Source: Burkholderiaceae bacterium
GTDB lineage: Bacteria > Pseudomonadota > Gammaproteobacteria > Burkholderiales > Burkholderiaceae
DNA length: 37,182 nucleotides
Assembly (NCBI GenBank): GCA_947448625.1
Contig: CANFOT010000012.1
Span: 1 to 37,182, forward strand
Direction: 5' to 3'
In this document: one piece after another, positions 10,127 to 19,238 of the stretch
Position numbering within the stretch: the first letter of the stretch is position 1
How the letters are laid out: every line of letters begins with the position of its first letter
Notes under the pieces: model-generated
Seen by the model: the letters and a program-made list of their open reading frames with translations, nothing else
Told to the model about the DNA's origin: nothing
The model's database searches: none
Made by a program: the position numbers and the translations under genes

Positions 10127-11196
10127 CTAAGCCATCCATTTTGATTATGGCTGGCGGTACTGGTGGGCACATATTCCCAGGCCTTGCAGTTGCTGAATAT
10201 CTACGCATTTGTGGCTGGAAGGTATCTTGGCTTGGAAATCAAAACGGCATGGAATATCGCCTAGTAAAAGCATGTGACTTCCCGTTTGAAGCGGTTGAGT
10301 TTGGTGGCTTACGTGGCAAAGGCATCAAAGCAAAATTGATGTTGCCATTTAATCTTGCAAGAGCTAGTTTCCAGAGTTGGAAGATCATGCGCCGTATAAA
10401 GCCAAGTGTGGTTTTGGGAATGGGTGGCTATATCACCTTCCCTGGCGGCTTGATGACCAAGCTCTTGAAGAAACCGTTGGTTCTCCATGAAGCAAATTCA
10501 GTGGCGGGTAGTGCAAATCGTGCCTTGGCCAAAATTGCTATGCGTACCTTGACTGGTTTTCCAGAAACGATGGCGCATGCTGAGTGGGTGGGAAATCCAA
10601 TTCGTGAAGAATTCGAAACCATAGGCGCCCCAGCAAAGCGTTATGAAGAGCGTACTGGCTCTTTATCCATTTTGGTGGTGGGCGGCAGTTTAGGCGCCGC
10701 TGCTTTAAACGAGGCGATTCCAGCGGCCTTAGCTTTAATGGATAAAGATGCACGTCCGAAAGTAATTCATCAGGCGGGCGATAAACATCTAGCAGATCTA
10801 CAAAAGCGATATGCCGACTTAGGCGTTCAAGCTGATATTCGTTCTTTCATTGACGATATGCCAACTGCCTATGCTCAGGCGGATCTGGTGATCTGTCGCT
10901 CTGGCGCAATGACAGTTTCGGAAATTGCGGCATGTGGTGTTGCATCCTGCTTGATTCCATTCCCATACGCAATTGATGATCACCAGACTGCGAACGCACG
11001 CTTCTTGTCAGATGCAGATGCTGCCATTCTGTTGCCGCAGCAAGATCTCAACCCGCAGGATCTGGCATCAATGATTCAAAACTTTAGCCGCCAAGATTTA
11101 CAGGTAATGGCTGAGCGTGCCCATGCTTTGGCCAAGCCACATGCAACTCAGCGTGTAGCCGAAGTATGTGCAGACTGTGCAGGAGTAGGTATATGA
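10123..11196 (+). CDS. murG: Lipid II synthase MurG (GlcNAc transferase)
   Basis: MurG is a peripheral inner-membrane glycosyltransferase (GT28 family) that adds GlcNAc from UDP-GlcNAc to lipid I, giving lipid II. The 357-residue length is normal. The N-terminal glycine-rich loop [15 protein letters not shown] is at about residues 11-25, LGMGGY follows, a second glycine-rich loop [11 protein letters not shown] opens the C-terminal domain, and [15 protein letters not shown] with [14 protein letters not shown] forms the donor site. The stop overlaps the murC ATG (ATGA at 11193-11196). Confidence 0.98.
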   Translation: MTKPSILIMAGGTGGHIFPGLAVAEYLRICGWKVSWLGNQNGMEYRLVKACDFPFEAVEFGGLRGKGIKAKLMLPFNLARASFQSWKIMRRIKPSVVLGMGGYITFPGGLMTKLLKKPLVLHEANSVAGSANRALAKIAMRTLTGFPETMAHAEWVGNPIREEFETIGAPAKRYEERTGSLSILVVGGSLGAAALNEAIPAALALMDKDARPKVIHQAGDKHLADLQKRYADLGVQADIRSFIDDMPTAYAQADLVICRSGAMTVSEIAACGVASCLIPFPYAIDDHQTANARFLSDADAAILLPQQDLNPQDLASMIQNFSRQDLQVMAERAHALAKPHATQRVAEVCADCAGVGI

Positions 11197-12629
11197 AACA
11201 TATCGTTCAGCAAATTCATTTTGTTGGTATCGGTGGCGCTGGTATGAGCGGTATTGCTGAGGTGTTGTTAAATCTTGGCTACCAGGTATCTGGGTCAGAT
11301 TTGGCTGAAGGTGCTGCAACCAAACGTTTAAAAGATTTGGGTGCAGTAATTCACATTGGGCATGACCCTAAAAATATTGGCACTGCAGAAGCGGTGGTGA
11401 TTTCTACGGCGGTTGCAGGCAATAATCCTGAGGTGTTGGCTGCCCGTGCAGCAAAAGTACCAGTTATTCAGCGCGCTGTCATGCTCGGTGAGCTCATGCG
11501 TTTAAAGCAAGGTATTGCGATTGCAGGTACCCATGGGAAAACTACTACGACTAGTTTGGTTGCATCGGCCTTAGCTGAGGGCGGCTTAGATCCTACCTTT
11601 GTAATTGGCGGAAAGTTAAATTCTGCAGGTGCTAATGCACGTTTGGGCCAAGGCGACTTTATTGTGGTGGAGGCGGATGAGTCTGATGCATCCTTCTTAC
11701 AGTTATTCCCAGCTATGGAAGTGGTAACCAATATCGATGCTGATCATATGGATACGTATCAGCATGATATGGCGAGACTGAAACAAGCATTTGTGCAATT
11801 TATCCAACGCATGCCTTTTTATGGCGTTGCAGTTCTATGCATTGATGATGCGAACGTTCGAGACATTATTCCGTTTGTATCTCAACCAGTATTGCGGTAT
11901 GGCTTATCTAAAGATGCAGATATTCGTGCAAGCAATGTACGTGCTGAAGGTACGCGGATGCACTTTTCAGTTGATCGCAAAACTGTGCGCCGTCATGGAA
12001 ATAAACCTGGTCGGCTTGAAGTGCAGTTAAATTTGCCGGGCTTGCATAACGTTCAGAATGCACTGGCGGCAATTGGTATTGCTACTGAATTGGGTGTAAG
12101 TGATGAGGCTATTGTGAAAGCTTTGTCTGAATTTAGTGGTGTTGGTCGTCGCTTCCAGCGATATGGAGAGATTCCTTTGTCTTCTGGCGGAAGCTTCACA
12201 TTGATAGATGATTACGGACACCATCCTGTCGAAATGGCGGCTACTTTATCTGCAGCACGCGGCGCTTATCCAGATCGTCGCTTGGTATTAGCATTTCAGC
12301 CCCATCGCTTTACAAGAACTCGTGATTGCTTTGGTGAATTTGTGCAAGTCCTCAAAAACTTTGATGCATTAGTGCTGACCGAGGTCTATCCAGCAGGTGA
12401 GGCTAAGATTCCAGGCGCCGATGGCCAGAGCCTGATGAAGGCAGCGCTTACTGCCGATAAGGTGCTAAGGGATTCTTTAGATAGCGCTGCAGTAGCTTTT
12501 GCACCTAGTGTTGCTGAGATGCCTGAAAAATTAAGAGGCTTATTGCGTGATGGCGATGTCCTGATCACGATGGGTGCAGGTTCCATCTCCGGATTGCCCC
12601 ATGTTCTAGCGGAGGCAAAGCATGTCTAA
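11193..12629 (+). CDS. murC: UDP-N-acetylmuramate-L-alanine ligase MurC
   Basis: MurC catalyses the first peptide ligation, joining L-alanine to UDP-MurNAc with ATP. With the start at ATG 11193 it has 478 residues and begins [20 protein letters not shown], the usual nucleotide-binding N-terminus. An upstream in-frame start at 11166 would add nine unusual residues inside murG, so the ATGA-overlapping start is preferred; an AGGAG site at 11180-11184 supports it. The ATP loop GTHGKTTTT starts at residue 112. [10 protein letters not shown] and DDYGHHPVE are also present. The end overlaps ddl by eight bases. No murB lies beside it, as is usual for this bacterial group. Confidence 0.97.
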   Translation: MKHIVQQIHFVGIGGAGMSGIAEVLLNLGYQVSGSDLAEGAATKRLKDLGAVIHIGHDPKNIGTAEAVVISTAVAGNNPEVLAARAAKVPVIQRAVMLGELMRLKQGIAIAGTHGKTTTTSLVASALAEGGLDPTFVIGGKLNSAGANARLGQGDFIVVEADESDASFLQLFPAMEVVTNIDADHMDTYQHDMARLKQAFVQFIQRMPFYGVAVLCIDDANVRDIIPFVSQPVLRYGLSKDADIRASNVRAEGTRMHFSVDRKTVRRHGNKPGRLEVQLNLPGLHNVQNALAAIGIATELGVSDEAIVKALSEFSGVGRRFQRYGEIPLSSGGSFTLIDDYGHHPVEMAATLSAARGAYPDRRLVLAFQPHRFTRTRDCFGEFVQVLKNFDALVLTEVYPAGEAKIPGADGQSLMKAALTADKVLRDSLDSAAVAFAPSVAEMPEKLRGLLRDGDVLITMGAGSISGLPHVLAEAKHV

Positions 12630-13635
12630 TCAAAATATACCGATGAGTGCTTGGGGCCAGCGCGTAAAGAGCGATCTCGCTAGCTTGGATGTCAAATCCT
12701 TAGGACGAGTAGGTGTTTTGTTGGGTGGTCGCTCTGGTGAGCGGGAGATTTCATTAATGTCTGGTAATGGTGTTTTAGAGGCTTTGCTCTCTAAAGGCGT
12801 CGATGCCCATGCATTTGATACAGGATTGCGTTGCCCAACTGAATTAGTAAAAGAAAAATTTGATCGCATCTTCATCTCCCTGCATGGACGTTATGGCGAG
12901 GACGGTACGATTCAAGGATTACTGGATCTATTGAGCCTACCTTATACGGGCAGCGGTGTGCTGGCATCTGCTTTGGCAATTGACAAAATTGCAACCAAGC
13001 TTGTCTGGCTCAGCAGCGGTCTTTCTACTCCGGAGTTCCAGGAGCTGAAGGCTGATAGCGACTGGAATGCGGTAGTGAAGCACCTGGGGTTGCCATTAAT
13101 CGTGAAGCCTGCGCACGAAGGTTCTTCACTGGGTTTAACTAAAGTGAAATCCGTCGAAGAATTACCTGCAGCCTATCGACTAGCTGCCGGCATGGATAAA
13201 AAAGTGATTGCTGAGACTTGCATTGTTGGTGATGAGCTGACTTGTCCATTGGTTGGGTTTGGAAGTGATGCTGAGGCTTTGCCTGTGATCAAAATCATTC
13301 CGCCTGAAGCCAATTACGATTTTCATAATAAATATTTCTCCGATGAGACGAAATATTTATGTCCAACCGATCTAGCGCCAGAAGTAAACCTAGCCGTTCA
13401 AGAATTAGCCTTATCTGCTTATCGCGCACTCGGTTGCAAAACCTGGGGTCGTGCTGACGTCATGCTTGATAAAAAAACTGGCAAGCCATATCTCTTGGAG
13501 ATGAATACCTCCCCAGGCATGACCTCGCACTCTTTGGTTCCTATGGCCGCAAAAGCGGCTGGAGTTGAGTATGCAGAATTAGTGCTTTGGGTGATTAGTC
13601 AGACCCTCAATGGCAAAGGGGTTACATCAGCATGA
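12622..13635 (+). CDS. ddl: D-alanine-D-alanine ligase
   Basis: Ddl joins two D-alanines with ATP; the dipeptide is the substrate of MurF. The 337-residue ATP-grasp protein has the N-terminal [17 protein letters not shown], the [12 protein letters not shown] loop, the ATP-binding [13 protein letters not shown], and the C-terminal metal-binding region ending [12 protein letters not shown]. An extension of about 27 residues precedes the first conserved strand, so the true start could be later, but ATG 12622 has GGAGG at 12611-12615 with good spacing. It overlaps murC by eight bases and ftsQ by four. In this position it corresponds to ddlB of other proteobacteria. Confidence 0.96.
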   Translation: MSNQNIPMSAWGQRVKSDLASLDVKSLGRVGVLLGGRSGEREISLMSGNGVLEALLSKGVDAHAFDTGLRCPTELVKEKFDRIFISLHGRYGEDGTIQGLLDLLSLPYTGSGVLASALAIDKIATKLVWLSSGLSTPEFQELKADSDWNAVVKHLGLPLIVKPAHEGSSLGLTKVKSVEELPAAYRLAAGMDKKVIAETCIVGDELTCPLVGFGSDAEALPVIKIIPPEANYDFHNKYFSDETKYLCPTDLAPEVNLAVQELALSAYRALGCKTWGRADVMLDKKTGKPYLLEMNTSPGMTSHSLVPMAAKAAGVEYAELVLWVISQTLNGKGVTSA

Positions 13636-14498
13636 GCCGGATAAGCTCCTTCTTAAACGGATTCGGCGAAGTATTTGCTTCGCTTGCATCTCCGCTTTGG
13701 AATCATCCAGAGCGAATGCAAAAGTTGAGCCGTTTCTTGACACGTTGTTTTGTATTGATGGTTTGCGTTGGAATTCTGGTTTGGCTAAGTCAGCGCCCAG
13801 TATTTTCTTTGCGCCAAGTAGTCATTGAGCCGGTGGTCGGTCAAACACTGAAACATATTAATAAGCCTGTAGTGAAGCAACAAGTCTTAGAAACAGTTCA
13901 AGGAAACTTTTTCAGTGTGAGATTGGAAGATGTGAAGCGTGGCTTTGAATCTATGCCTTGGGTGCGCCATGCCAACGTTCGCAGAGTTTGGCCTAACGGA
14001 TTAATTGTCAGCATTGAAGAGCAAAAGCCCTTTGGTACTTGGGGTGGGTCTGATAGCCATACTCTCATGAATACGCATGGTGAGCTATTTGCTGGTCGTG
14101 TTTCTGATGTTGGTGATGGTGTTGCGCTGATTGATTTTTATGGTCCAGAAGATGCCAGCAAAGAAGTGATGCGTTTATATGAAAAAGCGAATGCTTGGTT
14201 TAAGCCTTGGGATGCAGAGGTAAAGAATTTAACTCTGTCTGAGCGCTATGCCTGGCACGTCAAGCTCTCAAATGGTATGAAGGTGGAGTTCGGTAGGGAT
14301 GAAGAGAATTCTGACAAAACATTAACTGAAGATCGCGTAGCGCGACTCTTTAAGTATTGGCCGCAGGTTCAAGAGAAATGGACTAATCGCGTAGATGCAA
14401 TTGATCTTCGCTATGCAAATGGTTTTGCAGTACATCTTGCTTCGGCAAGTTTGAAAAAGAATGAAGCAGATGCCAAAAAAAGTGAGCAGAAGCAATGA
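13632..14498 (+). CDS. ftsQ: Cell division protein FtsQ
   Basis: FtsQ is a bitopic divisome protein that recruits FtsL and FtsB to the septum. The 288-residue product has a cytoplasmic tail of about 34 residues, one membrane span at about 35-52, a POTRA-type domain beginning FSLRQVVIE, and a beta domain containing [23 protein letters not shown]. The C-terminus is lysine-rich and looks disordered ([14 protein letters not shown]). ATG 13632 overlaps the ddl stop (ATGA). FtsA follows after nine bases. POTRA sequence is only loosely conserved, but the position between ddl and ftsA makes the call safe. Confidence 0.95.
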   Translation: MSRISSFLNGFGEVFASLASPLWNHPERMQKLSRFLTRCFVLMVCVGILVWLSQRPVFSLRQVVIEPVVGQTLKHINKPVVKQQVLETVQGNFFSVRLEDVKRGFESMPWVRHANVRRVWPNGLIVSIEEQKPFGTWGGSDSHTLMNTHGELFAGRVSDVGDGVALIDFYGPEDASKEVMRLYEKANAWFKPWDAEVKNLTLSERYAWHVKLSNGMKVEFGRDEENSDKTLTEDRVARLFKYWPQVQEKWTNRVDAIDLRYANGFAVHLASASLKKNEADAKKSEQKQ

Positions 14499-14507
14499 GG
14501 AATGAGA

Positions 14508-15737
14508 ATGAGTAAAGACAACCGCGATTTATTGGTCGGATTAGATATTGGGACCTCCAAGGTGGTTGCTTTGGTTGCTGAGTTAGCGGCAGATGGTCAA
14601 TTTAATGTGGTTGGCGTTGGCCAAACAGCATCCAAAGGATTGAAGAAGGGGGTGGTGGTCAATATTGAAGCTACTGTTCAGTCTATTCAGAAGGCGCTTG
14701 AAGAAGCTGAGGTCATGGCTGATCGCCAGATCGTTCAGGTATTTACGGGTATTGCTGGAAATCACATCGTAAGCTTTAACTCGAGCGGCATGGTGGCTAT
14801 TCGCGATAAAGAGGTGAGCGCCGGAGATGTTGAGCGTGTTTTAGAAACTGCTAAAGCAATCAATATTCCAACAGATCAGCAAATTCTTCATATCCTGGTT
14901 CAAGAATTCATTATTGATGGACAGGAAGACGTACGCGAGCCGATTGGTATGAGCGGTTTACGTCTTGAGGTAAAGGTGCATATCGTTACTGGTGCCGTAA
15001 GCGCTGCGCAAAATATTGTGAAATGCGTGCGCCGTTGTGGGCTTGAAGTGAATGATCTGATTTTGCAACCGCTTGCATCGAGTTTGGCTGTGTTAACCGA
15101 AGATGAAAAAGAGTTGGGCGTTGTCTTGGTTGATATTGGTGGTGGCACAACTGATATTGCTATCTATTGCCAAGGTTCCATTCGACACACTGCGGTGATT
15201 CCGATTGCGGGCGACCAAATTACCAATGACATCGCAATGGCATTACGCACCCCAACTATTGATGCGGAAGATTTAAAAATTCAGTATGGGATTGCCCGCC
15301 AAGATATGGCAGACCCAACCACCATGATTGACGTACCTGGTGTTGGCGATCGTGATCCGCGTCCGATGTCTAAGCAGGCATTAGCTGCTGTTATCGAGCC
15401 ACGGGTTGAAGAGCTATTTACTTTGGTTAGAGGTGTTGTGCGTGATTCTGGTTACGAAGATATGGTTTCTTCAGGAATTGTGTTGACTGGTGGCACTTCG
15501 CTAATGCCAGGGATGGTTGAGCTTGCTGAGCAAGTGTTCTTGCGTCCAGCGCGTATAGGTACACCTGAGTATCGCGGCCATTTGCATGAGGTTCTTCGTA
15601 GCCCACGTTTTGCTACCAGCATCGGTTTATTGATGGAAGGCCAGGCGCAATTATTGCGTGGCCGTCGAGTATCCCAGTCAGGCGCTTTGCAAAGCGTGAT
15701 TTCGCGCATGAAGGAATGGTTCGCAGGAAATTTTTAA
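14508..15737 (+). CDS. ftsA: Cell division protein FtsA
   Basis: FtsA is an actin-like ATPase that tethers FtsZ filaments to the inner membrane. The protein opens with MSKDNRDLLVGLDIGTSKV, the phosphate-1 ATP-binding motif, has the FtsA-specific 1C domain in the first half, then VVLVDIGGGTTDIA (phosphate 2) and GIVLTGGTSLMPGM (adenosine). The C-terminal RMKEWFAGNF is an amphipathic membrane-targeting helix. ATG 14508 is preferred over 14502 because GAGG at 14497-14500 is then seven bases upstream instead of one; this gives 409 residues. FtsZ follows after 45 bases. Confidence 0.97.
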   Translation: MSKDNRDLLVGLDIGTSKVVALVAELAADGQFNVVGVGQTASKGLKKGVVVNIEATVQSIQKALEEAEVMADRQIVQVFTGIAGNHIVSFNSSGMVAIRDKEVSAGDVERVLETAKAINIPTDQQILHILVQEFIIDGQEDVREPIGMSGLRLEVKVHIVTGAVSAAQNIVKCVRRCGLEVNDLILQPLASSLAVLTEDEKELGVVLVDIGGGTTDIAIYCQGSIRHTAVIPIAGDQITNDIAMALRTPTIDAEDLKIQYGIARQDMADPTTMIDVPGVGDRDPRPMSKQALAAVIEPRVEELFTLVRGVVRDSGYEDMVSSGIVLTGGTSLMPGMVELAEQVFLRPARIGTPEYRGHLHEVLRSPRFATSIGLLMEGQAQLLRGRRVSQSGALQSVISRMKEWFAGNF

Positions 15738-15772
15738 GTTTTTCGTCGTCGTCAATGTTGTACTTATTACCT

Positions 15773-15779
15773 AGGAGGG
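15773..15779 (+). promoter_or_regulatory. Strong ribosome binding site of ftsZ
   Basis: AGGAGGG lies just before the ftsZ ATG at 15783. It is one of the best Shine-Dalgarno matches in the cluster, where most genes rely on overlap. It fits the need for FtsZ to be made in excess over FtsA and the other division proteins. Confidence 0.75.
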
Positions 15780-15782
15780 TAT

Positions 15783-17123
15783 ATGGAATTTGAAATGTTA
15801 GATCAAGAAACAGCCGGCAAAACCATCATTAAAGTGGTTGGAGTTGGTGGTGCAGGTGGTAATGCAGTTCAGCACATGATTCGTCGCGGTGTGAATGGCG
15901 TAGAGTTTATTTGCATGAACACCGATGCTGGCGCTTTACAGCGTTCTGAGGCATCTGTGAATTTGCAACTAGGCTCTAGCGGACTCGGTGCTGGCGCAAA
16001 ACCTGAAATTGGTGCAGCTTCTGCTGAAGAAGCGCGTGCACGTATTGCAGATACATTGCAAGGCGCACACATGGTGTTTATCACTGCTGGTATGGGCGGT
16101 GGAACGGGTACTGGTGCAGCCCCAATCGTTGCTCAAGTTGCCAAAGAGATGGGTATTTTGACTGTTGGTGTCATTAGTAAGCCATTTGATTTTGAGGGTG
16201 TGAAGCGCTTGAAGGTTGCAGAAAACGGCGCTGCTGAGCTGGAGTCTTATGTGGATTCATTGATCGTAGTTCTCAATGAAAAACTCTTTGAAGTGATGGG
16301 TGAAGATGCTGAGTTTGATAAAGCCTTTGCTTGCGCTGATGATGTTTTGCATAATGCCGTTTCAGGAATCGCTGAAATTATTAACGTACAAGGTTTGATC
16401 AACGTCGACTTTGAGGACGTAAAAACAGTGATGGGTGAGCAAGGCAAGGCAATGATGGGAACAGCAACAGTTTCTGGCATGGACCGTGCACGTTTGGCTG
16501 CCGAAGCTGCAGTTGCTTCACCATTGCTCGAAGGTGTTGATCTTTCTGGTGCGCGCGGTGTATTGGTAAACATTACTGCCAGCCGTTCATTGAAATTGTC
16601 TGAGACTCGCGAAGTAATGGCTGCAATTCGTGGCTATGCTGCAGATGATGCTACCGTAATCTTCGGCACCGTTTATGACGAGAGCTTAGGTGATGCCTTA
16701 CGCGTTACCGTCGTAGCTACTGGCTTAAATAATCCACATGCACGTCAACATCATCAGCCAGAAGTAGTTTGGAGACAAGCTACTGGTACGCATGATGCTA
16801 TGCCAACTATGGCTGACTTAAATAGCTTTGCGCCAGCAAGTGCCTCAGCAGCAATGAGCAAGGTTAATCTAGATTCAGCTCTGAGTACTAGTGCTGGCTT
16901 GGCAATGACGGGTATGGGTAGCGCACCTTCCATGGCAGCTCAACCAGCAACTAGCGGTGTTGATTACAGCCAATATGATTTGCCACGTGTTTTTCGTAGT
17001 TCGCGTGAAGCTACACCAGCTCCTACATTAGGTGCTGATAGTTCACCGCAGGCAAAAACCATGTTGGATAAAGGGGCTGATTACTACGAAATCCCAGCTT
17101 TTTTACGTAAGCAAGCAGACTAA
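15783..17123 (+). CDS. ftsZ: Cell division GTPase FtsZ
   Basis: FtsZ is the tubulin-like GTPase that polymerises into the Z ring at midcell. The 446-residue protein has a short N-terminal tail, [10 protein letters not shown] near residue 20, the tubulin signature GGGTGTGA at 105-112, and the GTPase and C-terminal domains up to about residue 317. A variable linker follows, rich in Ala, Ser and Met. The C-terminal peptide [12 protein letters not shown] is nearly identical to that of E. coli and binds FtsA, ZipA-type anchors and ZapD; a zapD gene is in this window on the other strand. It closes the dcw cluster, with an RNA hairpin candidate downstream. Confidence 0.99.
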   Translation: MEFEMLDQETAGKTIIKVVGVGGAGGNAVQHMIRRGVNGVEFICMNTDAGALQRSEASVNLQLGSSGLGAGAKPEIGAASAEEARARIADTLQGAHMVFITAGMGGGTGTGAAPIVAQVAKEMGILTVGVISKPFDFEGVKRLKVAENGAAELESYVDSLIVVLNEKLFEVMGEDAEFDKAFACADDVLHNAVSGIAEIINVQGLINVDFEDVKTVMGEQGKAMMGTATVSGMDRARLAAEAAVASPLLEGVDLSGARGVLVNITASRSLKLSETREVMAAIRGYAADDATVIFGTVYDESLGDALRVTVVATGLNNPHARQHHQPEVVWRQATGTHDAMPTMADLNSFAPASASAAMSKVNLDSALSTSAGLAMTGMGSAPSMAAQPATSGVDYSQYDLPRVFRSSREATPAPTLGADSSPQAKTMLDKGADYYEIPAFLRKQAD

Positions 17124-17153
17124 TCTACTGCTCAATACAATAGGTTTTGCAGA

Positions 17154-17204
17154 ATGCCAGCGCGGCGCCCCTCCGGACGACGAATCCCGCGCTAGCGTTG
17201 GCAT
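17154..17204 (+). other. RNA hairpin candidate between ftsZ and peroxiredoxin gene
   Basis: ATGCCAGCGC at 17154-17163 can pair with GCGTTGGCAT at 17195-17204. As RNA this is a continuous ten-pair stem with one G-U, closing a 31-base GC-rich loop. A second register pairs GCGCGG (17160-17165) with CCGCGC (17187-17192). No run of T follows, so it is not a standard intrinsic terminator. It ends 30 bases before the peroxiredoxin ATG. It could stabilise the ftsZ 3' end, weaken read-through or control the next gene. Confidence 0.5.
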
Positions 17205-17234
17205 ACTCATGACAACTATTTCATTGGAGACTTT

Positions 17235-17735
17235 ATGATCGCAGTCGGACAAAAATTACCAAACGCTACTCTTTATGAGTTTTTAGATGAGGCCAGCGAA
17301 GGTTGTGCTATCGGCCCAAATGCATTTGAGGTTGAAAAACTGGCCGCAGGAAAAAAAGTAGTGATCTTTGCATTGCCTGGTGCATTTACACCAACCTGTT
17401 CAGCAAAGCATGTGCCTAGTTATGTTGAGCACTTTGATGCAATCAAGGCAAAAGGTGTTGATGAAATTTGGTGTATTTCTGTAAACGATCCGTTTGTGAT
17501 GGGTGCTTGGGGCCGTGATCAAAAAGTTGGTAAAAAAATTCGCATGTTGGGTGATGGTAGTGCCGAATTCACTAAGAAGCTTGGCTTGGAGTTGGATTTG
17601 ACTGCTCGTGGTTTGGGCGTACGTTCAGATCGCTATGCCATGATTGTTGAAGACGGTGTAGTGAAAACCTTAGATCGTGAAGCTCCTGGTAAGTTTGAGG
17701 TAAGCGATGCCGCTTCAATTTTGAAGAAGCTATAA
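17235..17735 (+). CDS. Peroxiredoxin, Prx5-like (thiol peroxidase)
   Basis: The 166-residue protein belongs to the thioredoxin-fold peroxiredoxins of the AhpC/TSA superfamily, Prx5 subgroup. These reduce hydrogen peroxide and organic hydroperoxides with electrons from glutaredoxin or thioredoxin. The peroxidatic cysteine is C55 in [17 protein letters not shown] second cysteine sits at C80 (EIWCISVND), the position usual for this subgroup, and a third in SEGCAIG near the N-terminus. The conserved arginine occurs in [16 protein letters not shown] ribosome site at 17226-17230 precedes ATG 17235. A peroxiredoxin between ftsZ and lpxC is typical of related betaproteobacteria; no link to division is implied. 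Confidence 0.93.
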   Translation: MIAVGQKLPNATLYEFLDEASEGCAIGPNAFEVEKLAAGKKVVIFALPGAFTPTCSAKHVPSYVEHFDAIKAKGVDEIWCISVNDPFVMGAWGRDQKVGKKIRMLGDGSAEFTKKLGLELDLTARGLGVRSDRYAMIVEDGVVKTLDREAPGKFEVSDAASILKKL

Positions 17736-17763
17736 GAAGCTCTTCCTGAATTTAGATAAAACT

Positions 17764-18678
17764 ATGATGAAGCAACGCACAATCGCCACCCCGATTAAAA
17801 CTGTGGGGATTGGCTTGCACTCTGGGCGTAAGGTCACTCTATCTATTAAGCCTGCGCCGGTAAATTCAGGAATCTTGTTTGTGCGTGTTGATACCCCAGA
17901 GCAATCGGTCGTGCCGGCTACTGCTCTGGCGGTTTGTGACACGCGCCTTGCCTCTGTCATTCAAAAAGATGGGGTGCGTGTTTCTACAGTGGAGCATTTG
18001 CTCTCCGCTTGTGCGGGCTTAGGCCTTGATAATTTGATCATTGAGCTAGATGGCGAAGAAGTCCCCATCATGGATGGTAGTGCCGCTTCTTTTCTATTCC
18101 TCATGGAATCGGCTGGCATTGCTGAGCAAGAATCTCCACGGCAATTTGTGGTGATTAAAAAACCGATTGAAGTGCGAGAGGGTGACAAGCTTGCGCGTTT
18201 AGAGCCATTTTTTGGCTATAAGTTGGATTTCACAATCGACTTTAAACATCCCGCAGTGGATAAGACTGGTCAGCGCTTCGTTGTGGATTTTGCTGAGCAT
18301 GCATATCGAAGCGAGATTGGCCGTGCTCGTACTTTTGGCTTTGCTCATGAGGTTGAAGCCTTGCGAGAAATGGGATTGGCTCGCGGCGGAAGTTTAGATA
18401 ACGCGATTGTCCTTGATGAGCATCGCATCCTTAATAATGAAGAATTACGTTACGAAGATGAGTTTGTGCGCCACAAAATTTTGGATGCCATTGGTGATCT
18501 GTATCTAGTGGGACATCCTATTGTTGGCTCATATGTCGCTGAAAAATCAGGACATGCTCTGAATAACGCACTATTACGTAAGCTCTTGGAGGACCCAAGT
18601 TCCTACGAAATTAGCAGCTTCCCGGAAAATAAAGCTCCAGCAGCCTATTCCAAAGAGAGTCAGCCTCTCTTTTTCTAA
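17764..18678 (+). CDS. lpxC: UDP-3-O-acyl-N-acetylglucosamine deacetylase LpxC
   Basis: LpxC is the zinc enzyme of the first committed step in lipid A synthesis: it deacetylates UDP-3-O-acyl-GlcNAc in the cytoplasm. The 304-residue length equals the family norm. Zinc ligands are visible as H78 (STVEHLLSA), H237 and D241 (HKILDAIGD), each one position off the E. coli numbering. The PIMDGSA and GRARTFGF motifs are also present. Two ATGs in tandem (17764, 17767) could start it and the difference is one residue; no strong ribosome site is seen. It ends two bases from the convergent DUF721 gene. E. coli also places lpxC near ftsZ. Confidence 0.98.
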   Translation: MMKQRTIATPIKTVGIGLHSGRKVTLSIKPAPVNSGILFVRVDTPEQSVVPATALAVCDTRLASVIQKDGVRVSTVEHLLSACAGLGLDNLIIELDGEEVPIMDGSAASFLFLMESAGIAEQESPRQFVVIKKPIEVREGDKLARLEPFFGYKLDFTIDFKHPAVDKTGQRFVVDFAEHAYRSEIGRARTFGFAHEVEALREMGLARGGSLDNAIVLDEHRILNNEELRYEDEFVRHKILDAIGDLYLVGHPIVGSYVAEKSGHALNNALLRKLLEDPSSYEISSFPENKAPAAYSKESQPLFF

Positions 18679-18680
18679 GT

Positions 18681-19184
18681 TTATTTAGGTCTGCTTTGAA
18701 GTAGCCGTTCAACTGCCTTACGTAGCTCAGAATCCGGTGTTAATTTCTCGACTAATGACTCCCACGAGGCTCTTGCCACAGCATTAAAGCCCTTTGGCTT
18801 CTCGCTAGCTTGACGACCTTCTCTGGGTTTGATGTCCCAGGTGGGTGGCGCTGGTTTTAGGCGCACCTTAATACCCGTGCACATTACCCCTTTTTTCTCT
18901 AACTCATTGATTAAACTGGGTAAAATTTGTTGAAGACGGGTAGCAATACTCGCGCCATTGACCAATAAAAACAGCTCATTTTGACTCCCAGAACGCCATC
19001 CGGCCTCGATTTTAGGTGCCAAGTTATCTAAATCTAGCTCAAATAGAGCGGCTCTTAAGGCGATTTTGAGCTTAGCAAGATCTTCTGTTTTAGCCAAAAT
19101 TCCGCCAAGCCCCTCGGAGTCACGCAGGTAGTCCAGCCACTCATGGGCGGCTTTCGTGCGGAGGGGTTTAGGGGCGAAGTTCAT
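18681..19184 (-). CDS. dciA: DUF721 protein, DciA-type helicase loader candidate
   Basis: The predicted protein has 167 residues starting at ATG 19184; a TTG at 19214 would add ten residues. The middle contains NELFLLVNGASIATRLQQILPSL, which resembles the DUF721 core with its hydrophobic strand and the helix that follows. Known DUF721 proteins include DciA, which loads the replicative helicase DnaB in bacteria that lack DnaC. Placement between lpxC and secA matches the usual site of such genes in betaproteobacteria. The C-terminus is Lys/Arg-rich, which suits DNA or protein contact. The family call is fairly firm; the helicase-loading role is inferred. It lies divergent from secA with 54 bases between starts. 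Confidence 0.72.
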   Translation of the reverse strand: MNFAPKPLRTKAAHEWLDYLRDSEGLGGILAKTEDLAKLKIALRAALFELDLDNLAPKIEAGWRSGSQNELFLLVNGASIATRLQQILPSLINELEKKGVMCTGIKVRLKPAPPTWDIKPREGRQASEKPKGFNAVARASWESLVEKLTPDSELRKAVERLLQSRPK

Positions 19185-19238
19185 ATAAAAATAGGGTGCG
19201 GGTGATAAACTCAAGGTCTTAATTTACTTCAATATCCC

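Noticed and set aside
17032..17238. Small frame spanning the ftsZ end and the hairpin
   Set aside because: It starts inside ftsZ in a different frame, includes the hairpin sequence and resembles nothing known.
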